Below, in pieces: positions 1-31,111 of a stretch of DNA of 64,000 nt. The notes beneath the pieces are model-generated. The model made no database searches. It had not been told where the DNA came from and saw only the letters and a program-made list of their open reading frames with translations. Source of the DNA: Onchocerca volvulus. Its lineage: Eukaryota; Nematoda; Chromadorea; Rhabditida; Onchocercidae. Location: contig HG738139.1 in the NCBI GenBank assembly GCA_000499405.2, positions 4,059,561-4,123,560 on the forward strand. The letters run 5' to 3'. Numbering within the stretch: position 1 is the stretch's first letter; each line of letters opens with the position of its first letter. The position numbers were made by a program, and so were the translations under genes.

Positions 1-1054
1 TATTTATTAGAAATTCAAGCGAAGAATTACAATTAGTTGAAAAAAATTCAAAATTTATAATTGAAATATTTTAAAATTTTCAGCTAAAAAAATTGTGAAG
101 TTTGATTTTTTTATTTTTGTTTGTAATTTTTTTCTTTTACAATAATTGCAATAACGGATAAATAAAAATTATCATTTATTTATTGATTTTTGATCATTTA
201 TCACAATTATTAGAAAAAATTCTTTCGAATCGCACAAATATGAAATACTATTTCAACTTTACTTTTATAAATTTTCTTTTTGCTTAAAATTTTTGATTAA
301 TCTAACAATAATCTTACAATTAACATAAAGAATAAAGTAAAAATTGACGAATAGTTTTATAATATATAATTTCAAATATATTTATTGATTTAAACTAAAA
401 AAAAAGTTTTCTTTCAATATTTGGCAATATTTTGATTAGTAATTTTTTAAGTTATTTGTCTGAAGGCATTATACGTTAAGTTCATTTTCATTGTTAAAAT
501 TTAAAGTGATAAAATTTCTTTTAATACTAATCATTTCAAATTATCTTCTAATAAAAAAACTTCTTTTTCGAGAAAAATTATCAAATAAAGAACGGAAAAG
601 TAAGATAAACAATGATCAATTCTGATATTATCCAGAATTCATAATCATTTAGCATTTGCAGGAAATTATCTAATTTTTTTTCATTCAATTTATTAATTTA
701 GTCAATGGAAATTTTCAATTACAATTTTAAATTAAAAAAATTTTTAACTTCAATAATTTGGAAAAATAAAAATTCTTAACTTTCGGAAATGCTTAAAAAC
801 ATTTTCAAAATTATTTAATAAAAACGAATTTGCATTATCATTCAAAAGTTTAATTTTGGAAACGTTGAAAACAACAAAACCAAAATCAACAATCTTTATA
901 ATAAAGAATTTCGAAAAAAAAAAAGTGATATCAGTTCATCAATAAAAGTGGGAAAATTATTTACGAGTTTTAAAAAATTTTAAAAGCTATTTTTCAAAAA
1001 GTTAATTTTAAACTAAATCATTCAAACAATCAATTTATGATAGATTTTATCGAT

Positions 1055-1236
1055 TTGACTTAATCAGCAATTCGATAAAATCGATTCAACTCTAATCTCC
1101 GAAAATAAAATTCCTTTTTGATATCTTCTACTCGATGCATTCCAAACATACTACCATTTTCCAGTTTAAAATAGTAATTCTTCATGATTTAAAAATATTC
1201 TTCAATTAGATAAAATCGAATTGCTCATTAAGTCAA
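1055..1236. repeat. 22-base inverted repeat around a 138-base spacer
   Basis: Bases 1055-1076 and 1215-1236 are reverse complements with one mismatch in 22 (core TTGACTTAATCAGCAATTCG on the left arm). The spacer holds the minus-strand ORF at 1060-1185. It could be a small foldback element or chance in an AT-rich region; the arms include several G/C positions, which favours a real repeat. Confidence 0.5.
1060..1185 (-). CDS. possible short ORF, 41 codons
   Basis: An ATG-to-TAA ORF on the minus strand encodes 41 residues starting MKNYYFKLENGSMFGMHR and ending LNRFYRIAD. Codon content looks more protein-like than the surroundings (G, E, D, R and H residues rather than only K/N/I/F). An in-frame TAA lies two codons upstream of the ATG, and I see no convincing splice acceptor before it. 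The stop codon falls inside the left arm of the 1055-1236 inverted repeat. I do not recognise the product; it could be a small peptide gene, a stray exon or noise. Confidence 0.2.
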   Translation of the reverse strand: MKNYYFKLENGSMFGMHRVEDIKKEFYFRRLELNRFYRIAD

Positions 1237-3015
1237 AGATTCAGAATTTTATTTCCAATTTTAAATTTACTGCAAAAAAATTTAGAAAAAATTGAGTATT
1301 ATAAAATATTTTCATATTAATTTAACATTGTTTTTTTAATAACAAAAAAAGAAAAAACAATTTTTTTTTCTTTACTTTCAGCAGGACTAATACGATTCTT
1401 TTTAAAATTACGATTTAAAAAAATTTTTTAATTGAAAAATATTTTAATTAATCAAAATTACTATCTTGAGTGATTATAAAATAAAAAAGTTCTTCAGTTG
1501 AAGAATATTTTTAGATCATGGAGAATTACGATTTAACGAAGAATTAATTATAAAAATAGCTTCATTTAATGATATATGTACGTTAATCGTAAATATTTTC
1601 GTTGAAGAAAAAATCGATTAAAAAAATTGTTTACTATAAAATAAATTATTTCGATTAAAACTTTTTTTTTTTTTAATCGACATTAATCTTTTGTACTCTT
1701 TTTAATTAATACAAATTTTTTACATATTTTTTAATCAATAACATAAATAAATAAATAAATATAAATATATGTGTATATGCATAAGTAATTTTAATTTCTA
1801 AATTTTGAAAACATTTAAAAGATTAAAGTCAAAATTGTCCATTTTAATTTTCATTTTTATTTCTTAAATTTAATTCCAAATCAAAAGAAACAATAATTTT
1901 TATATCAAATGTAACGATATAAAAGTGTGGGAAATATCCATTTTTTTTTTCGAAATTTTGATTGAAATAAAAATATTCGAAAGAAATGTTTGATGCTATC
2001 CGTAACTTTGTATTCATTTATTAAAAGTATTGATTTAGTATGTTACTATTTAATTTCTTGTTTCAGAAAAAAAAAATTTTTTTTATGATTTAATTCTTAA
2101 ATTATCATACTATAAAATATAATGAAGAATTCTAATAATTGAAAATTAATTTTAAATCGATGTATTCATCTCAATGAATATCTTTTAAATTACAAAATAA
2201 ATTTTAGTAAATTTTATCGCAAAATATTAATTTACAGCATTAAGTATTACAGCTTTAAGTTGAAATCGATGACTTCTTTTCCTTTTTTTTTTTTTTAATT
2301 CAAATTATGAAATGAGAAGATTATACTTTCTTTAGAATAGCAATAACATTCCGCTTAGATGAAATGAAAATAAGAAAATAAAAGAAAAATGAAATTGGAA
2401 AAAAAAACTCAAATATCACTGTTGCGCATAAAAAATATTAGGGTAAATTTTAATTTAATTTTTGAATTTCAAATTTTTTCAAACAATAGAAATATTATAT
2501 AATTTTACAAATTAAAAGTTCAAAATTACAAAAACGAAATTATGCGACGAAAAATAAAACAGCACTTATAATTCAAGTGTAAATATTCAAATTTGAATAT
2601 GATTGCGCAAAATGAAATAAATCCACATGTTACTTATTGCCATCCAATAATTTAGTTTATTATTTAAAACTGAATTACAATACTTATTATTTATTCCGGG
2701 CATCTATAATAATTTCTGATCATAGTAAATCGAAACTATCCACACGTTAATTAATTTAAATTTAACGATTTTATTTTTTTATTAATTTAAATTCAACGAT
2801 TTTATTTTAAATTGAAATTTTAATATTAAATTGTAGTATACTTTCATCTAATTGATACCATATAATTGAATTAAAATATTCATTGTTTATTTTTATCATA
2901 AATCATGATTTTTTTTTTTATAAAAAAAAAAATATTTAAACTAACAGCAAATACCATTTGAAAAAAAAAAAACGATTGATTTCCCTATTTTAAATAGCAT
3001 TTTCAAGAAACTTAC

Positions 3016-3082
3016 AAACTTCGCTTGGTGGTGCATAAGGTAATGGATCATGAAGTTTGCGATGCGATGGACCACATCCCAT
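3016..3082 (-). CDS. putative first exon of an N-myristoylated protein (partial)
   Basis: On the minus strand an ATG at 3082 opens 22 codons, MGCGPSHRKLHDPLPYAPPS then EV, followed by a consensus GTAAGT donor in phase 1. MGCxxS is the classic N-myristoylation plus palmitoylation signal, and the Pro-rich stretch is clearly protein-like against the AT-rich background. This suggests the first exon of a small membrane-anchored protein. No following exon was found between 1 and 3015, so the intron is long or the gene continues outside the window. Several unrelated families begin MGCG, so no function is assigned. Confidence 0.45.
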
Positions 3083-3408
3083 GATATTTGAAGAGTTTCA
3101 ATTCAATAATTTTCGATAAACAAATCTATTTCGAGAAGGGTTTGTTTATAGTAGAATGTCCAAAATTAGCTTAAAAAAAAGGAAGAATTTCTCTTTTCGA
3201 ACAATAACAAAGACAATTTCCTCGTTTTAACATTTAAAAGAAAAAAATTCAATTTCGATATTGCTTATTGCAAATGGCCCTAAATTTTATCCTTTTATTG
3301 ATAAAAAGAATGGATAAAAATCTGCAAAATAATTGAACAAAAAAAACAAAACATAATGCATTCCTAGTGTTATAGCTAATTATTTCTTCTTTTTTATCAT
3401 TTCTATTT

Positions 3409-3935
3409 TTGTTTTACTCTTTTAATTTTCCAATTTTAATGATAATAAAACGGTACATTTATCATCAATTATTATTATCATCATCATTGTCACAATCAAT
3501 ATTGATAGTAACAATAATAATTGCACTTAGGAAAAACAATGCATCATTAATTATCGTTGTCATTATTACTATCATTATCATTATTATTATCAATATTGTT
3601 ATTATCATTATAATTGATAGTAGCAGCAATAATAATAATGAAAATATACGATTGGGCAAAACGAAATATTATCAGTTTTCTTCTTGTCTCACTGAGCAAT
3701 ATAAGTTTGGTGCTTTTCTTCTTGACAACTAAGCTATTAATAATTAATAATGATAATATTAATAATAATAATAATAGTAATAATAATAACAATAATAATA
3801 CTAATAATATTAATTACAGTAATAATAATAAGAATGATAATAATGATAATGATAATGGTGATGATGATTAAGGGATGATAATAACAATAATGATAGTGAT
3901 AATGATAATGACGATGATAACTACGACAAAGTGAT
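3409..3935. repeat. triplet-rich low-complexity block, ATT/ATC then AAT/GAT
   Basis: The left half (about 3455-3620) is made mostly of ATT and ATC triplets on the plus strand. The right half (about 3735-3935) is made of AAT, AAC and GAT triplets. The halves are broadly complementary, so the block can fold on itself. ORFs here on both strands (poly-I/poly-N) are repeat artefacts. Confidence 0.8.
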
Positions 3936-6580
3936 AATTCCAGAATATAAGAATAAAAAAAAGAACTAACACATTTCTTGCAATATAAATGAGTTTAATT
4001 TTTATTAGCAACAATTTGACATGAAATGAAAAATAAATGAAATGAAATGGATGAATAGTTGTCGAAACAATTTGATGCTTTCTTGGTGAAATAATATAGA
4101 AGTTGGAAAATTTTTGCTTTAGTTTGCTAAAATTAAAAAAATTTTCTTTCTTTCTCTTTCTTCTAATCTTTTACCTCCTTTTTTTTTTTTTTTTTTTTAA
4201 ATCTTCAATTTAAATTATTTCTCTAACAGTTGCTTCATTTTCAAAAAAAAAAAAAGAGAAAAAAAAAGATAGAAAAGGAAAATAAAATAGAGAAAATTTT
4301 TCAAGAGTAAAAGAAATGATAAATTGCTGTTATTACGCTAATTTATAGAGTTTAAATCAATAGATGTCAGCTGTTAAATATCATTTGTCTATAATTTATA
4401 TCATATCAGAATCTCGATGATTCATTATGTGATGATTGGATGGATTAGATAACTCGTGTCGTGAAGTTAGATTAATTAGCAGTTAGTTTGTGCATAAATT
4501 GTTGTTTCAGGAAGAATTTCAGGAAGAAGAAAATATAAACATACTTCTCTTGTAGAGATATATTTAGCTAATCTTAAGTACTGCTATCATCATCCCTTAT
4601 TTAATTCTTTTTTTTTTTTTTTTTTTAATTATAAATATCAAAGAATCACTTTTTGTTGTAGCAGTATTCAAAAAACTGATAATTGCAAATTGAGGACTGA
4701 TAATTGATAAGTGCAAATTTGTCAAAAAATGATAATTTTTATTACCTCATAATGGAATTTTGAAAAAAAAAAAAAAAAACGGAGAAAAAAGGAAAACACT
4801 GGAATATAATAAACTCAACGTAATTGTAAAATGGTCAGGGATAGGAATGGAATTAATCATTAATTTGATATATGTATATGAAAAATAATCATTGAATTAA
4901 TTGAATAATTGGCCAAAATAGGCAATATTTTTTTGAATTTTTTAAAAAGATTCTCAAATTTTTTCTTTCCTACCAAGTGGAATGTTATTCTCATTTTGTT
5001 ATTAGCATAAATTTTATCATTTATTTTTCTTCTTTTCAGTATTTTACAATTCAATAACAATTTAAGGATTATAATGAAACTAAGTTTTCATTCGAAATTA
5101 ATAATAATCATTTCTTGCCTTTACGGCAGCTAAATAAATAAAAGCTTATTGAAAAAAGTTTGAAAGAAGTTTCAATCTTGTTAGAAAAAGAAGTTCGAAA
5201 AAGTTGAAAAAAAAGTTTTTTCAGGATAACAAATTATAGATTTTAAATGAGTATTTTTCGAATATATAAATTCAGTTTTTTTTTTTTTGTCATGTCATTT
5301 TCATCTCAGGTATTAATGATGATGACGTAGGAATCAACTTAACAAATGCATTGTAATTAATGAGAGATATCTAAAAAGCATCAATCATCATTTCCAATCA
5401 ATACTTTTTTTTTTCATACAAGTTAGCAAAGTTAAATTAAAAATAACGATACTTTGGGTTATAAATGATGATGATGATAGTAATTATGATGATAATGATA
5501 GTTAAAGATTAAAGATCAAAAATGTTTGAAGAAAAGAGCAGATGATGAAAAACCCGGAAGTATTGTATTGCTGTTTTTTGAAAAAGTTTTAAAATTTTGA
5601 GCTCTTAATTTAGAATATCAGATAAAAATTCTTTGAAATTTTATGAACTGAAATCGGTTATATCACAAAGATGAAATATTAAAAAAGAAAAAGAGCAAAT
5701 CGCAATAATTTATCAATTATAAGATTAAGAAAATAAACATGAAATATTAATAATCATCATTAAATAATGGATATTGTAATATGGAAAAATAAAATTGCTC
5801 CTTTTTTATTATCTCTTAAACTTTTATTTTATGATTTGAATCATTGAAAACAATATATTTTCTTTTTTTTTTTTTTGGCAAATATAAATAGTAAAGAAAT
5901 CGAATTTATTTTAGTTAATTTTATTATTAAAAATATTAAATTGAAGTGGAATAATTATTCTGATGCAAAAATAACTCAGATCTTCACTATATCTTCTATT
6001 AATCAATAATTAATTATAGTTTATGATTAGATAACAGGAAAGTCAGGATAGTTAACGAGAAATAAAATAAACAAAACTTATAGGCATTATTGGGCAGATC
6101 TATTTTCGTTTTTTAATTAAAATAAGAAGGGAGTGAAAAAAAAAAGGTATTAGCTATAATCTTTTGCATTGTATAGGAAAAATTCTTCAAGTCAAGATCT
6201 TTTGATAATTAATTACCACAAAATTTTACATGTCATAAAAAATTCTTTTGAATTTTTTCAATTTTTTAACAAATCTTTGACAAATTTCAACTTTTTTTTT
6301 TTTCTTCTTATGATCGATTTTGAAAATTTCATTCTAAAAATTGCATAATAATAATAGCGGAAGTGTTTTATGTATAATAAAAAAGAGAAATTTCAATTCA
6401 AAGTAGAAAATTTCTAACGAAAACTGATGATGACCTAATGCATTTAGACATGTTCGTTAAAGTTAACAATAAACATTCGTTAAAGTGAAGAAAAACATTT
6501 TATCGGAATTTATTAAATTATATGAAGATCGCAGCATGCCAGAATTATTACAATTTCTACCATCATTAACAGCATTTTTA

Positions 6581-6618
<38 letters not shown>

Positions 6619-7253
6619 GCCGTTCTTACTATTATCGTTAATGTATTATTGTCATCATCGTCATCATCAGATAAAATATCAATTATATATGAGGAATAAT
6701 TTAAAAGATTGATAAATGAATATAATGAATTCAAGGAATTGTCCACTCAATCAACGACAACCCATCATTTGGTCATAAAGTGACCATAGAATTCTTCAAA
6801 TCAAATATATTCGCTGAAAATGTCAACAGCAATCAATTTGTCCGAAATAGCCTATCCTCAACAGGTTCCCAATATTTCTTGCTTATCTTCTTTCATCATA
6901 TCATTGATAGAATAAAATTCCGGATTGGTTCTGATCAGTTTGAGAATAAAAAGCGAACGATTAATAGATCATATGATTAGATGGATTAATTATGATTTTT
7001 GTTAGTCAAATTATCTCTTCCGCTTCTATTATCCTAATTATGATTCATGCAAGTCAACTATTTACATTGCTTGCGTTTTTCGGTTATTATTGACGCAACT
7101 CAAATTTCTTTCTTCACTCATCCTTCATTGTTCTATCATTGTATCTCAAAAAAAAAAAAAAAAAAAAAGTGGTCGAAGACATTTTGACGTACAAATTCAT
7201 CGTTTGACTTTGATAAAAGGGCGTAAGACTGATTGCTGATTCCTCCTGAAATT
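3936..7253. other. gene-poor AT-rich stretch
   Basis: Low-complexity DNA with poly-T/poly-A runs near 4.18, 4.61, 4.76, 5.28, 5.86, 6.29 and 7.15 kb. A slightly less AT-rich patch at 6.73-7.0 kb contains short open stretches on both strands, none with a convincing splice structure. No supported gene. Confidence 0.6.
6575..6620. repeat. (TTA)n microsatellite
   Basis: A near-uninterrupted run of TTA triplets. It sits inside a plus-strand ORF (about 6485-6712) whose first 30 codons look somewhat protein-like and which then becomes poly-Leu. I treat the ORF as unsupported. Confidence 0.85.
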
Positions 7254-7672
7254 TCACTCATGATAGCTTGAATATGTAATGAAGCTGCTATATTCGCTAA
7301 AGCGCATAACTGGAGGAATTATGGGACGAAATGTTTTCAATTGAGTATGACTCGTTTGCTTGAATGAAGCATAGACATTGGATGTGTGCTCCGATTGGGC
7401 CAGTTTTGGTAGACAGAATTGGCATGCTGTAGAATAAACAAAGCGTTGAGTAAAAGTATAAGTTGTATTTGAAATTGAAAGAACTTTCCTTTGCGTCGTT
7501 TTTGGTAGATCGCTGCTAACTGAAAAAAAAAAAGTGTCTTTGACTGATTGAATATGTTAGTCGTTTGTTTGGGGAAGGAATGAATGAAATAATAAGAGAT
7601 ATAGAAAGAACTAAGAACTACCATCCAATCCTTCTTGACTCGGATTATTTTCATCATTTTTTAATTTACGAT
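7254..7672 (-). CDS. Ser/Thr-rich hypothetical protein, C-terminal two exons
   Basis: Two minus-strand exons join in phase. Exon 7672-7622 encodes RKLKNDENNPSQEGLD and ends one base into a codon at a GTAGTT donor. Exon 7519-7254 follows a poly-T/CAG acceptor and encodes 87 further residues to a TGA, beginning VSSDLPKTTQRKVLSISN. The second exon is rich in Ser, Thr, Gln and Pro, contains a CQFC motif, and is clearly less AT-rich than its flanks. About 104 residues are visible. The first exon begins after an AAG acceptor, so an upstream exon with the start codon is missing and was not found. No domain recognised. Confidence 0.4.
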
Positions 7673-7865
7673 CTTAAAAATAATCGGTTTCAAGTAGAAT
7701 AAATCTTAAAAAGAGTAATTAATAATAAAAAAGAAATCATACTGATGAAAATTATTTTTTGCAGAATTATTCTACTTATTTTGAATTATAAAAGAGAAAT
7801 GACAAAAAATAATGAATTATATGGCAATTTAGCAAAAAGTATTTTTTAGCATTTCATATTTACAT

Positions 7866-8152
7866 AGAAATTATTTGTTATACTTCTACGTCTACATAAA
7901 AACTATCCATAATAATTTGAGTTTACGTCAAAATTATTCATTATACCTTAATGTTGACGTTTACATAAAAATTATTCATTATGACATTTAGATAAAAATT
8001 ATTTGTTGCAACCATTCATTATAATTTGACTTTCATGTAAAAATTATTCATGATACTTTCACATTTATAAAATAATTATTCATCACACTATGAGTTTGCA
8101 AAAAAATTATTTATATATTGTCATGTTTATATAAAAATTATTCATTATTATT
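7866..8152. repeat. degenerate tandem repeat around AAAATTATTCATTAT
   Basis: The motif TACATAAAAATTATTCATTAT, with variants, recurs about nine times at irregular 30-55 base spacing. The copies are diverged, suggesting an old satellite-like array. Confidence 0.7.
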
Positions 8153-9212
8153 TCATTTCACATTGACGTTAGCTTAATCGATGTAATACATGCTGAATTT
8201 CAATTTTGAATTATCAATAGTCAATTATTCAATTCCTTTTCCATGACATTGCAATTTTTTTTCGTTTAAATCTTAAAATAGCATTGTTCTAATTCATCAT
8301 ATTCTCTTTCAATTCATAGCTTTTTTTTTCGCTTTTTTAAAGTACATTAATTCATTATATATCATTGTGATTTATATTTTCTTAAAGCATGCTATATTTG
8401 AAAGAACTTTCATTTATGAATTAGCATTACGTAAAACTCAATTCTTTCTTGTTTTTATTGCAAAATTCATATTAAATAAATTTTTTATTAAAATTAGCAT
8501 TAAAAGAAATATGATAATGTTGAGTGTAAATAATTTGATGGTATTTTTAGTTATTCATAAATTAAATGTAATATGCATCAATCAACAAAATTAAAAAATT
8601 TTTATGGAAATAAAAAAAAAAAAAAAAGGAAAAATAGAAAGGAAGAAATCCTTTCAAATTTTTAGAATCATAAATCATACATTTTATAAAAAAGGATATA
8701 GCAAATGATTGATTTAGTCTTTGTTTTTCAAAATATTTAAATAACTGACAAAAAGATTATATACATTATTAAAAAGGATGAAATTTTGATAAATTTGATT
8801 TTTAAGCCATACATATTCCAAGCAATAATTATATCTAATTAAGAATAAGACGAAATATTAATTAATTTTGTTATGTTCTTTTCTTTTTAATATTATAATA
8901 ACTGACTTCTTTTTATTGTAAAAAATTCATTTTTTCGATAAAAAGGAATAAAAATTAATATACTTAACATATTTAGAAAATATGAATTATATAATAAATT
9001 TCTTATTACATTTATGATTGTTTCTTATAAATATTTGATAAGTTTATTTGTTAAAATTTAAAATTTATCATCAATTAATTAAAATATTTTTCTCACAATA
9101 AAATGAAAAAAGGCAAAAAAAATATCAAAATTTATCAATGAAAAATAAATCTTAACATTATTCTAATTTTCAAATAAAATATATAATTTTATCAAACTGA
9201 TTAAAAGTTATT

Positions 9213-9313
9213 TGAAAAGAAAAAGAAAAAAAAAGTGAGGAGAAGATGAGGAAGAAGGAAGAGGAGGAGGAGGAAAAAATGAAAAATTAGGAGGAAAGAA
9301 AGGAAATGATAGA
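9213..9313. repeat. polypurine tract
   Basis: About 100 bases are almost entirely A and G on the plus strand, with GAGGAAGAAGGAAGAGGAGG-like segments. Such tracts can form triplex structures; no gene is implied. Confidence 0.7.
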
Positions 9314-10338
9314 TAAAATTGGGATTAGAAATGGTGCAATTTTGTCAAGGACAACGATGTCAATCTCAGTACCCACAACTGTCACATTTATAACTCAATT
9401 CCTACTATATCATACAATTCCGAGCCATCATCATCATTGCCGTTCAATCTTAACAATTTTAATAGTTTTAAATAAATTTAAAATTTTGAAATTCTAATTT
9501 TCAGTTATTTATGATTTGGGCCAAAAATAATCATCATTGTCATTTTTTTTATAATAAATTGAAGTTTTGAAATTTCTTTCGAATTGTAAGCTTTTATTCA
9601 AAAAAAACTTTTTAACTGCTATAATTTCGATAATAATCATTATTGCCATTTTTGTTTTAATCAATCTCAATTTTGAAATTGTACCAAAATTAAAATTTAT
9701 TTTAAAAGAGGTTCCCCATTGCTGTACCAATGATCATTATTATTTTTTATTACTTTTCATATTCTTTTTTACCTATTTAAATGCAGAATTTATGCTTGAA
9801 AACAATCAGTAGCGAATGAAGCTATTATTATTTTTTGAAAGTATTTGGTGGAATAAATTGAAATTTTTAGGCTTCGGCTTAGGCAATCAGAAGTGAGTTA
9901 AGTATTTCTTGATGAAGGATGAAATTTTCTGATGAAGTTTTTTTTTTTTTTTTTGATTTTTTGATTTATTATTATTTTTGATAAAAATTTATGGTGAAAT
10001 AAATTGAAATTTTTAATTTCATCACTAAAATTGTCAGAAATCAATCGAATTTTTTCATCAAAAATATTTCAACTTATTATAAAACATATCATTTCATTTA
10101 ATTATTTGAAATGGTTTAATTTTTTATATTTCGATTAAAAATAGTTAACATTTTTTGAGTTTTAGTAGTAGTTAGCTGCGTTAATCAAATATTCCTTTGA
10201 AATTATTTTTTCGTTTGTTTGTTTATTTTATTTATTTATCTTCAGCCTTATATATTATTCATAAAAAAACGAAAAAAAAACAAAAGAAAAGAAAAACATG
10301 GAACGATATTTTTAATCGGATCGTATATAAAATTTGAA

Positions 10339-23409
<13,071 letters not shown>

Positions 23410-23926
23410 TCGACAAATATATGAATAACTAAAATTTGTTGGAAATGTTTTTGGTTAAAGAAATTCTACAAATTGTTTTGACATTTCCATTCAGTAGCAT
23501 CAAATATTTATTTCAAATAATCATTAAAAATTTTACAAGAATTGAAATCAAATAAGTATCTTCATGTAAATGAAATGTAAGTGAAGCAAAGATTAAATAT
23601 ATTCATCAAAATGCATTGAATATAAAGAATAGGAGTATAGCAGATTATGAAAATAGTAGTAATGAGAGATCTTAGAGTATGTACGGCAATCATTCCTAAT
23701 TGAAAAAGTTTAGGCACAGGTATTTTCAGCATATATTGGAAAAGACTACTTTTGTTGGAAGTTATTAGATCAACTCTTTCATATAATAAATATAATAATA
23801 ATTTCATATAATAAAAAAGTAAGGTGCAGACATTTTTTTTCAGTTTAACCAAATAAAAAATACTCGAGGCTTAAGGTGTTTAATTGATGATTAAAAACTT
23901 TTTATAAACATAGAATAAATAAATTC
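23410..23926. other. convergent 3' intergenic region
   Basis: The TPR gene (+) and the MCM6 gene (-) end toward each other with about 517 bases between stop codons. AT-rich, no further ORF with support; it should hold both polyadenylation sites. Confidence 0.7.
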
Positions 23927-29040
<5,114 letters not shown>

Positions 29041-31111
29041 TGATTCGTTTGCGGTAGGAAATAGGATAATATACTACCTGAAAGCAAAAATACTATTCGC
29101 TATATCGTTTGAAAAATCAAATTACATTAAAACGTATAGTAAGTATAATGATAAAGATATGCTTCAGAGAATAATTAAATTAAAAAAAGTTTATTCAAAT
29201 ACTTAAACTGAAATGTTTAACAACAAAATAATTAAATTTAATATTTTGTATACATGGATCGAAAATATTTCAAAACTAAGTAATAGAATCTAGAAAATAT
29301 TCCTCGAAATTGTTAAGATTACCAAATATTTTCTGATTAAACAATTGATTTTCTAATTGAATGATGTCAGCTTATATTACATATCGATAATGTTTGATTG
29401 GATTAATTCATCTTGTACCATTTTGATCGATTCTCATTTGTTGCTAATCGTTCTTATTTTGAAAGTTTATTAATAATTAGTAATATTATTAATCTCCAAC
29501 TATACAATATTTCATACTTACTAACAGTTTTTATGCTCTACCATATTACTAAGCTATTTCCATTCAATCTATTCCATCGATCTGAAATCTGATCAACTTT
29601 AACAATCCTTCTAGCAATAAGTAATGGGTCATTTATTTTTTATTCACGAAAATTCTCCAGAACTACTATATAATCTGTGATCTAAATCTTGCAGAGCTAA
29701 CTTCATAATAACCATTACTTGCAGTAATAATAGCTATTACTTATTATTATTACTGCCAGAGTAATTTTCACCTATTAACAGAAAAAGATATTTCGCTAAT
29801 TTTGCATACCTAAATCATTACATTCATTATTCTAAACAAGCTTTGTGTCTTACAAGGCTTTTCTGTCAACAATTAATCGTATTCGTTTTGCAAAGCGTTA
29901 TACAAAATGAATAAACGATAATGATATACGATTGCTATCTTTGTTCATTATTAACCATTGATGTTTTTCGGAACTTATTGGATAATGATATTCCTTTCAT
30001 TTTCCGCAAGATTCCAGAAGCAGTTCTTCAATTAGAATAACGAAGAAGAATAATCCTAACAAAAGAATAAAACGAAGAATAATCGAATAATCCTAGCAAA
30101 AGAATAAAACGAAGAATAATCGAATACTTCAAAGCCGAATCTTAAACTGAGCAAACGTTATCCAAAATTTTTGTCTCGACCATCGGCACATTCACAGATT
30201 CTTGTTTTTGTTATATGCACGAACAGTCATTGGATAATTTATTAATATTCTCCGATAATTGTCTGTTTTATGATAAAACTAAGAAAAAAAATGATTCCCC
30301 GATAATTTCTATTTTGCAAAAAACACAAAATCCCCGTAATTCCCTGCCATTAAAGCATCGCGACTCAGATTCGGCTCTCCCGACACACTCACCTGAATTC
30401 CGTAAAAAAAACCCAGTGAATTTATAATTTGCCCTTTCCCGCTATGTTCGCTTTGCAACAAATTCGATTCCACAATCATTTTCCGAAATTGAAATTTTCA
30501 CATTATCCCGTCAAGATGGGCCGTTGAAACGGAAAAGAAATTTATGAGTCATGAGATTGTATGATTCTCATTTGACCCCGAGTAAGGTCAAGGTGGACGT
30601 TCTTGTCTTAAGATTTTCTCCTTTCATTGTTACTGTTGTATATTATTGCAATTTTACTTCTTGATATGTTAGGAAGATGATGAAAAATTACATTGGCATT
30701 ATTTTCTTGTAATTTTTTCTGTCATAAATTTCGTCATAATATAATTTTTTCTATTATAATAGAATTTCTGTCATAAATTTCGCATCTGAAGAACGTAAAT
30801 TATTCGTGTGATAATTATTAGGAATTTCAAAATATTGCATTTTACATTACTTTATATTTTGCTCTATGCTAATAACATTTTTCAGTATTACATCCATTCA
30901 TGGGATCGAGATTAAAATCAGATCGACTCGTAATTATTCATGTGAAATAATTAAATGCCACAGTCTTCACAAAACAAACGACGATAATAGTTACTAGTTC
31001 ACCTTCATCTTTTCTTAAAAAATAACGCTTAATTGAATTCGTCGTGAAACGCAATTTTATTTCCCGATTTCGTAATCATTATATTTAGATTTATACCGAT
31101 TTCGCTCAAAA
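29041..31111. promoter_or_regulatory. divergent upstream region of mcm-6 and the E2 gene
   Basis: About 2.07 kb between the start codons of the divergent genes. It includes a 2 x 37-base tandem duplication at 30048-30122 (TCCTAACAAAAGAATAAAAC unit), an alternating AATAATAGCTATTACTTATT palindrome-like patch near 29720-29755, and a pair of nuclear-receptor-like half sites TGACC...AGGTCA at 30573-30590. A 70-codon plus-strand ORF at 30215-30427 (MHEQSLDNLLIFSDNCLFYD...) is less AT-rich than its flanks but has no splice context and no recognised domain. Likely promoters for both genes; exact sites not determinable. Confidence 0.5.

Larger units (their letters stand above)
1..3015. other. gene-poor AT-rich stretch
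   Basis: Very AT-rich DNA with many A and T runs and no clear exon chain. Apart from the small inverted repeat and the 41-codon ORF listed separately at about 1.06-1.24 kb, I see no supported gene. If the exon at 3016-3082 is real, its downstream exons should lie here on the minus strand, but I could not identify them. Confidence 0.6.
7673..10338. other. AT-rich region upstream of the TPR gene
   Basis: It contains the degenerate repeat array at 7.87-8.15 kb, a purine-only-like tract at about 9213-9313, and a diverged direct repeat (about 105-base offset) at 9528-9690. A patch at 9306-9497 is less AT-rich and open on both strands, but neither reading has clean splice sites. A TTTATCTTCAG acceptor ends at about 10245, 94 bases before the TPR gene ATG, and is a likely trans-splice site. 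Confidence 0.55.

Noticed and set aside
8367..8594. 75-codon plus-strand ORF
   Set aside because: Composition is that of AT-rich noncoding DNA (I, F, K, N, L), with no splice context or homology signal.
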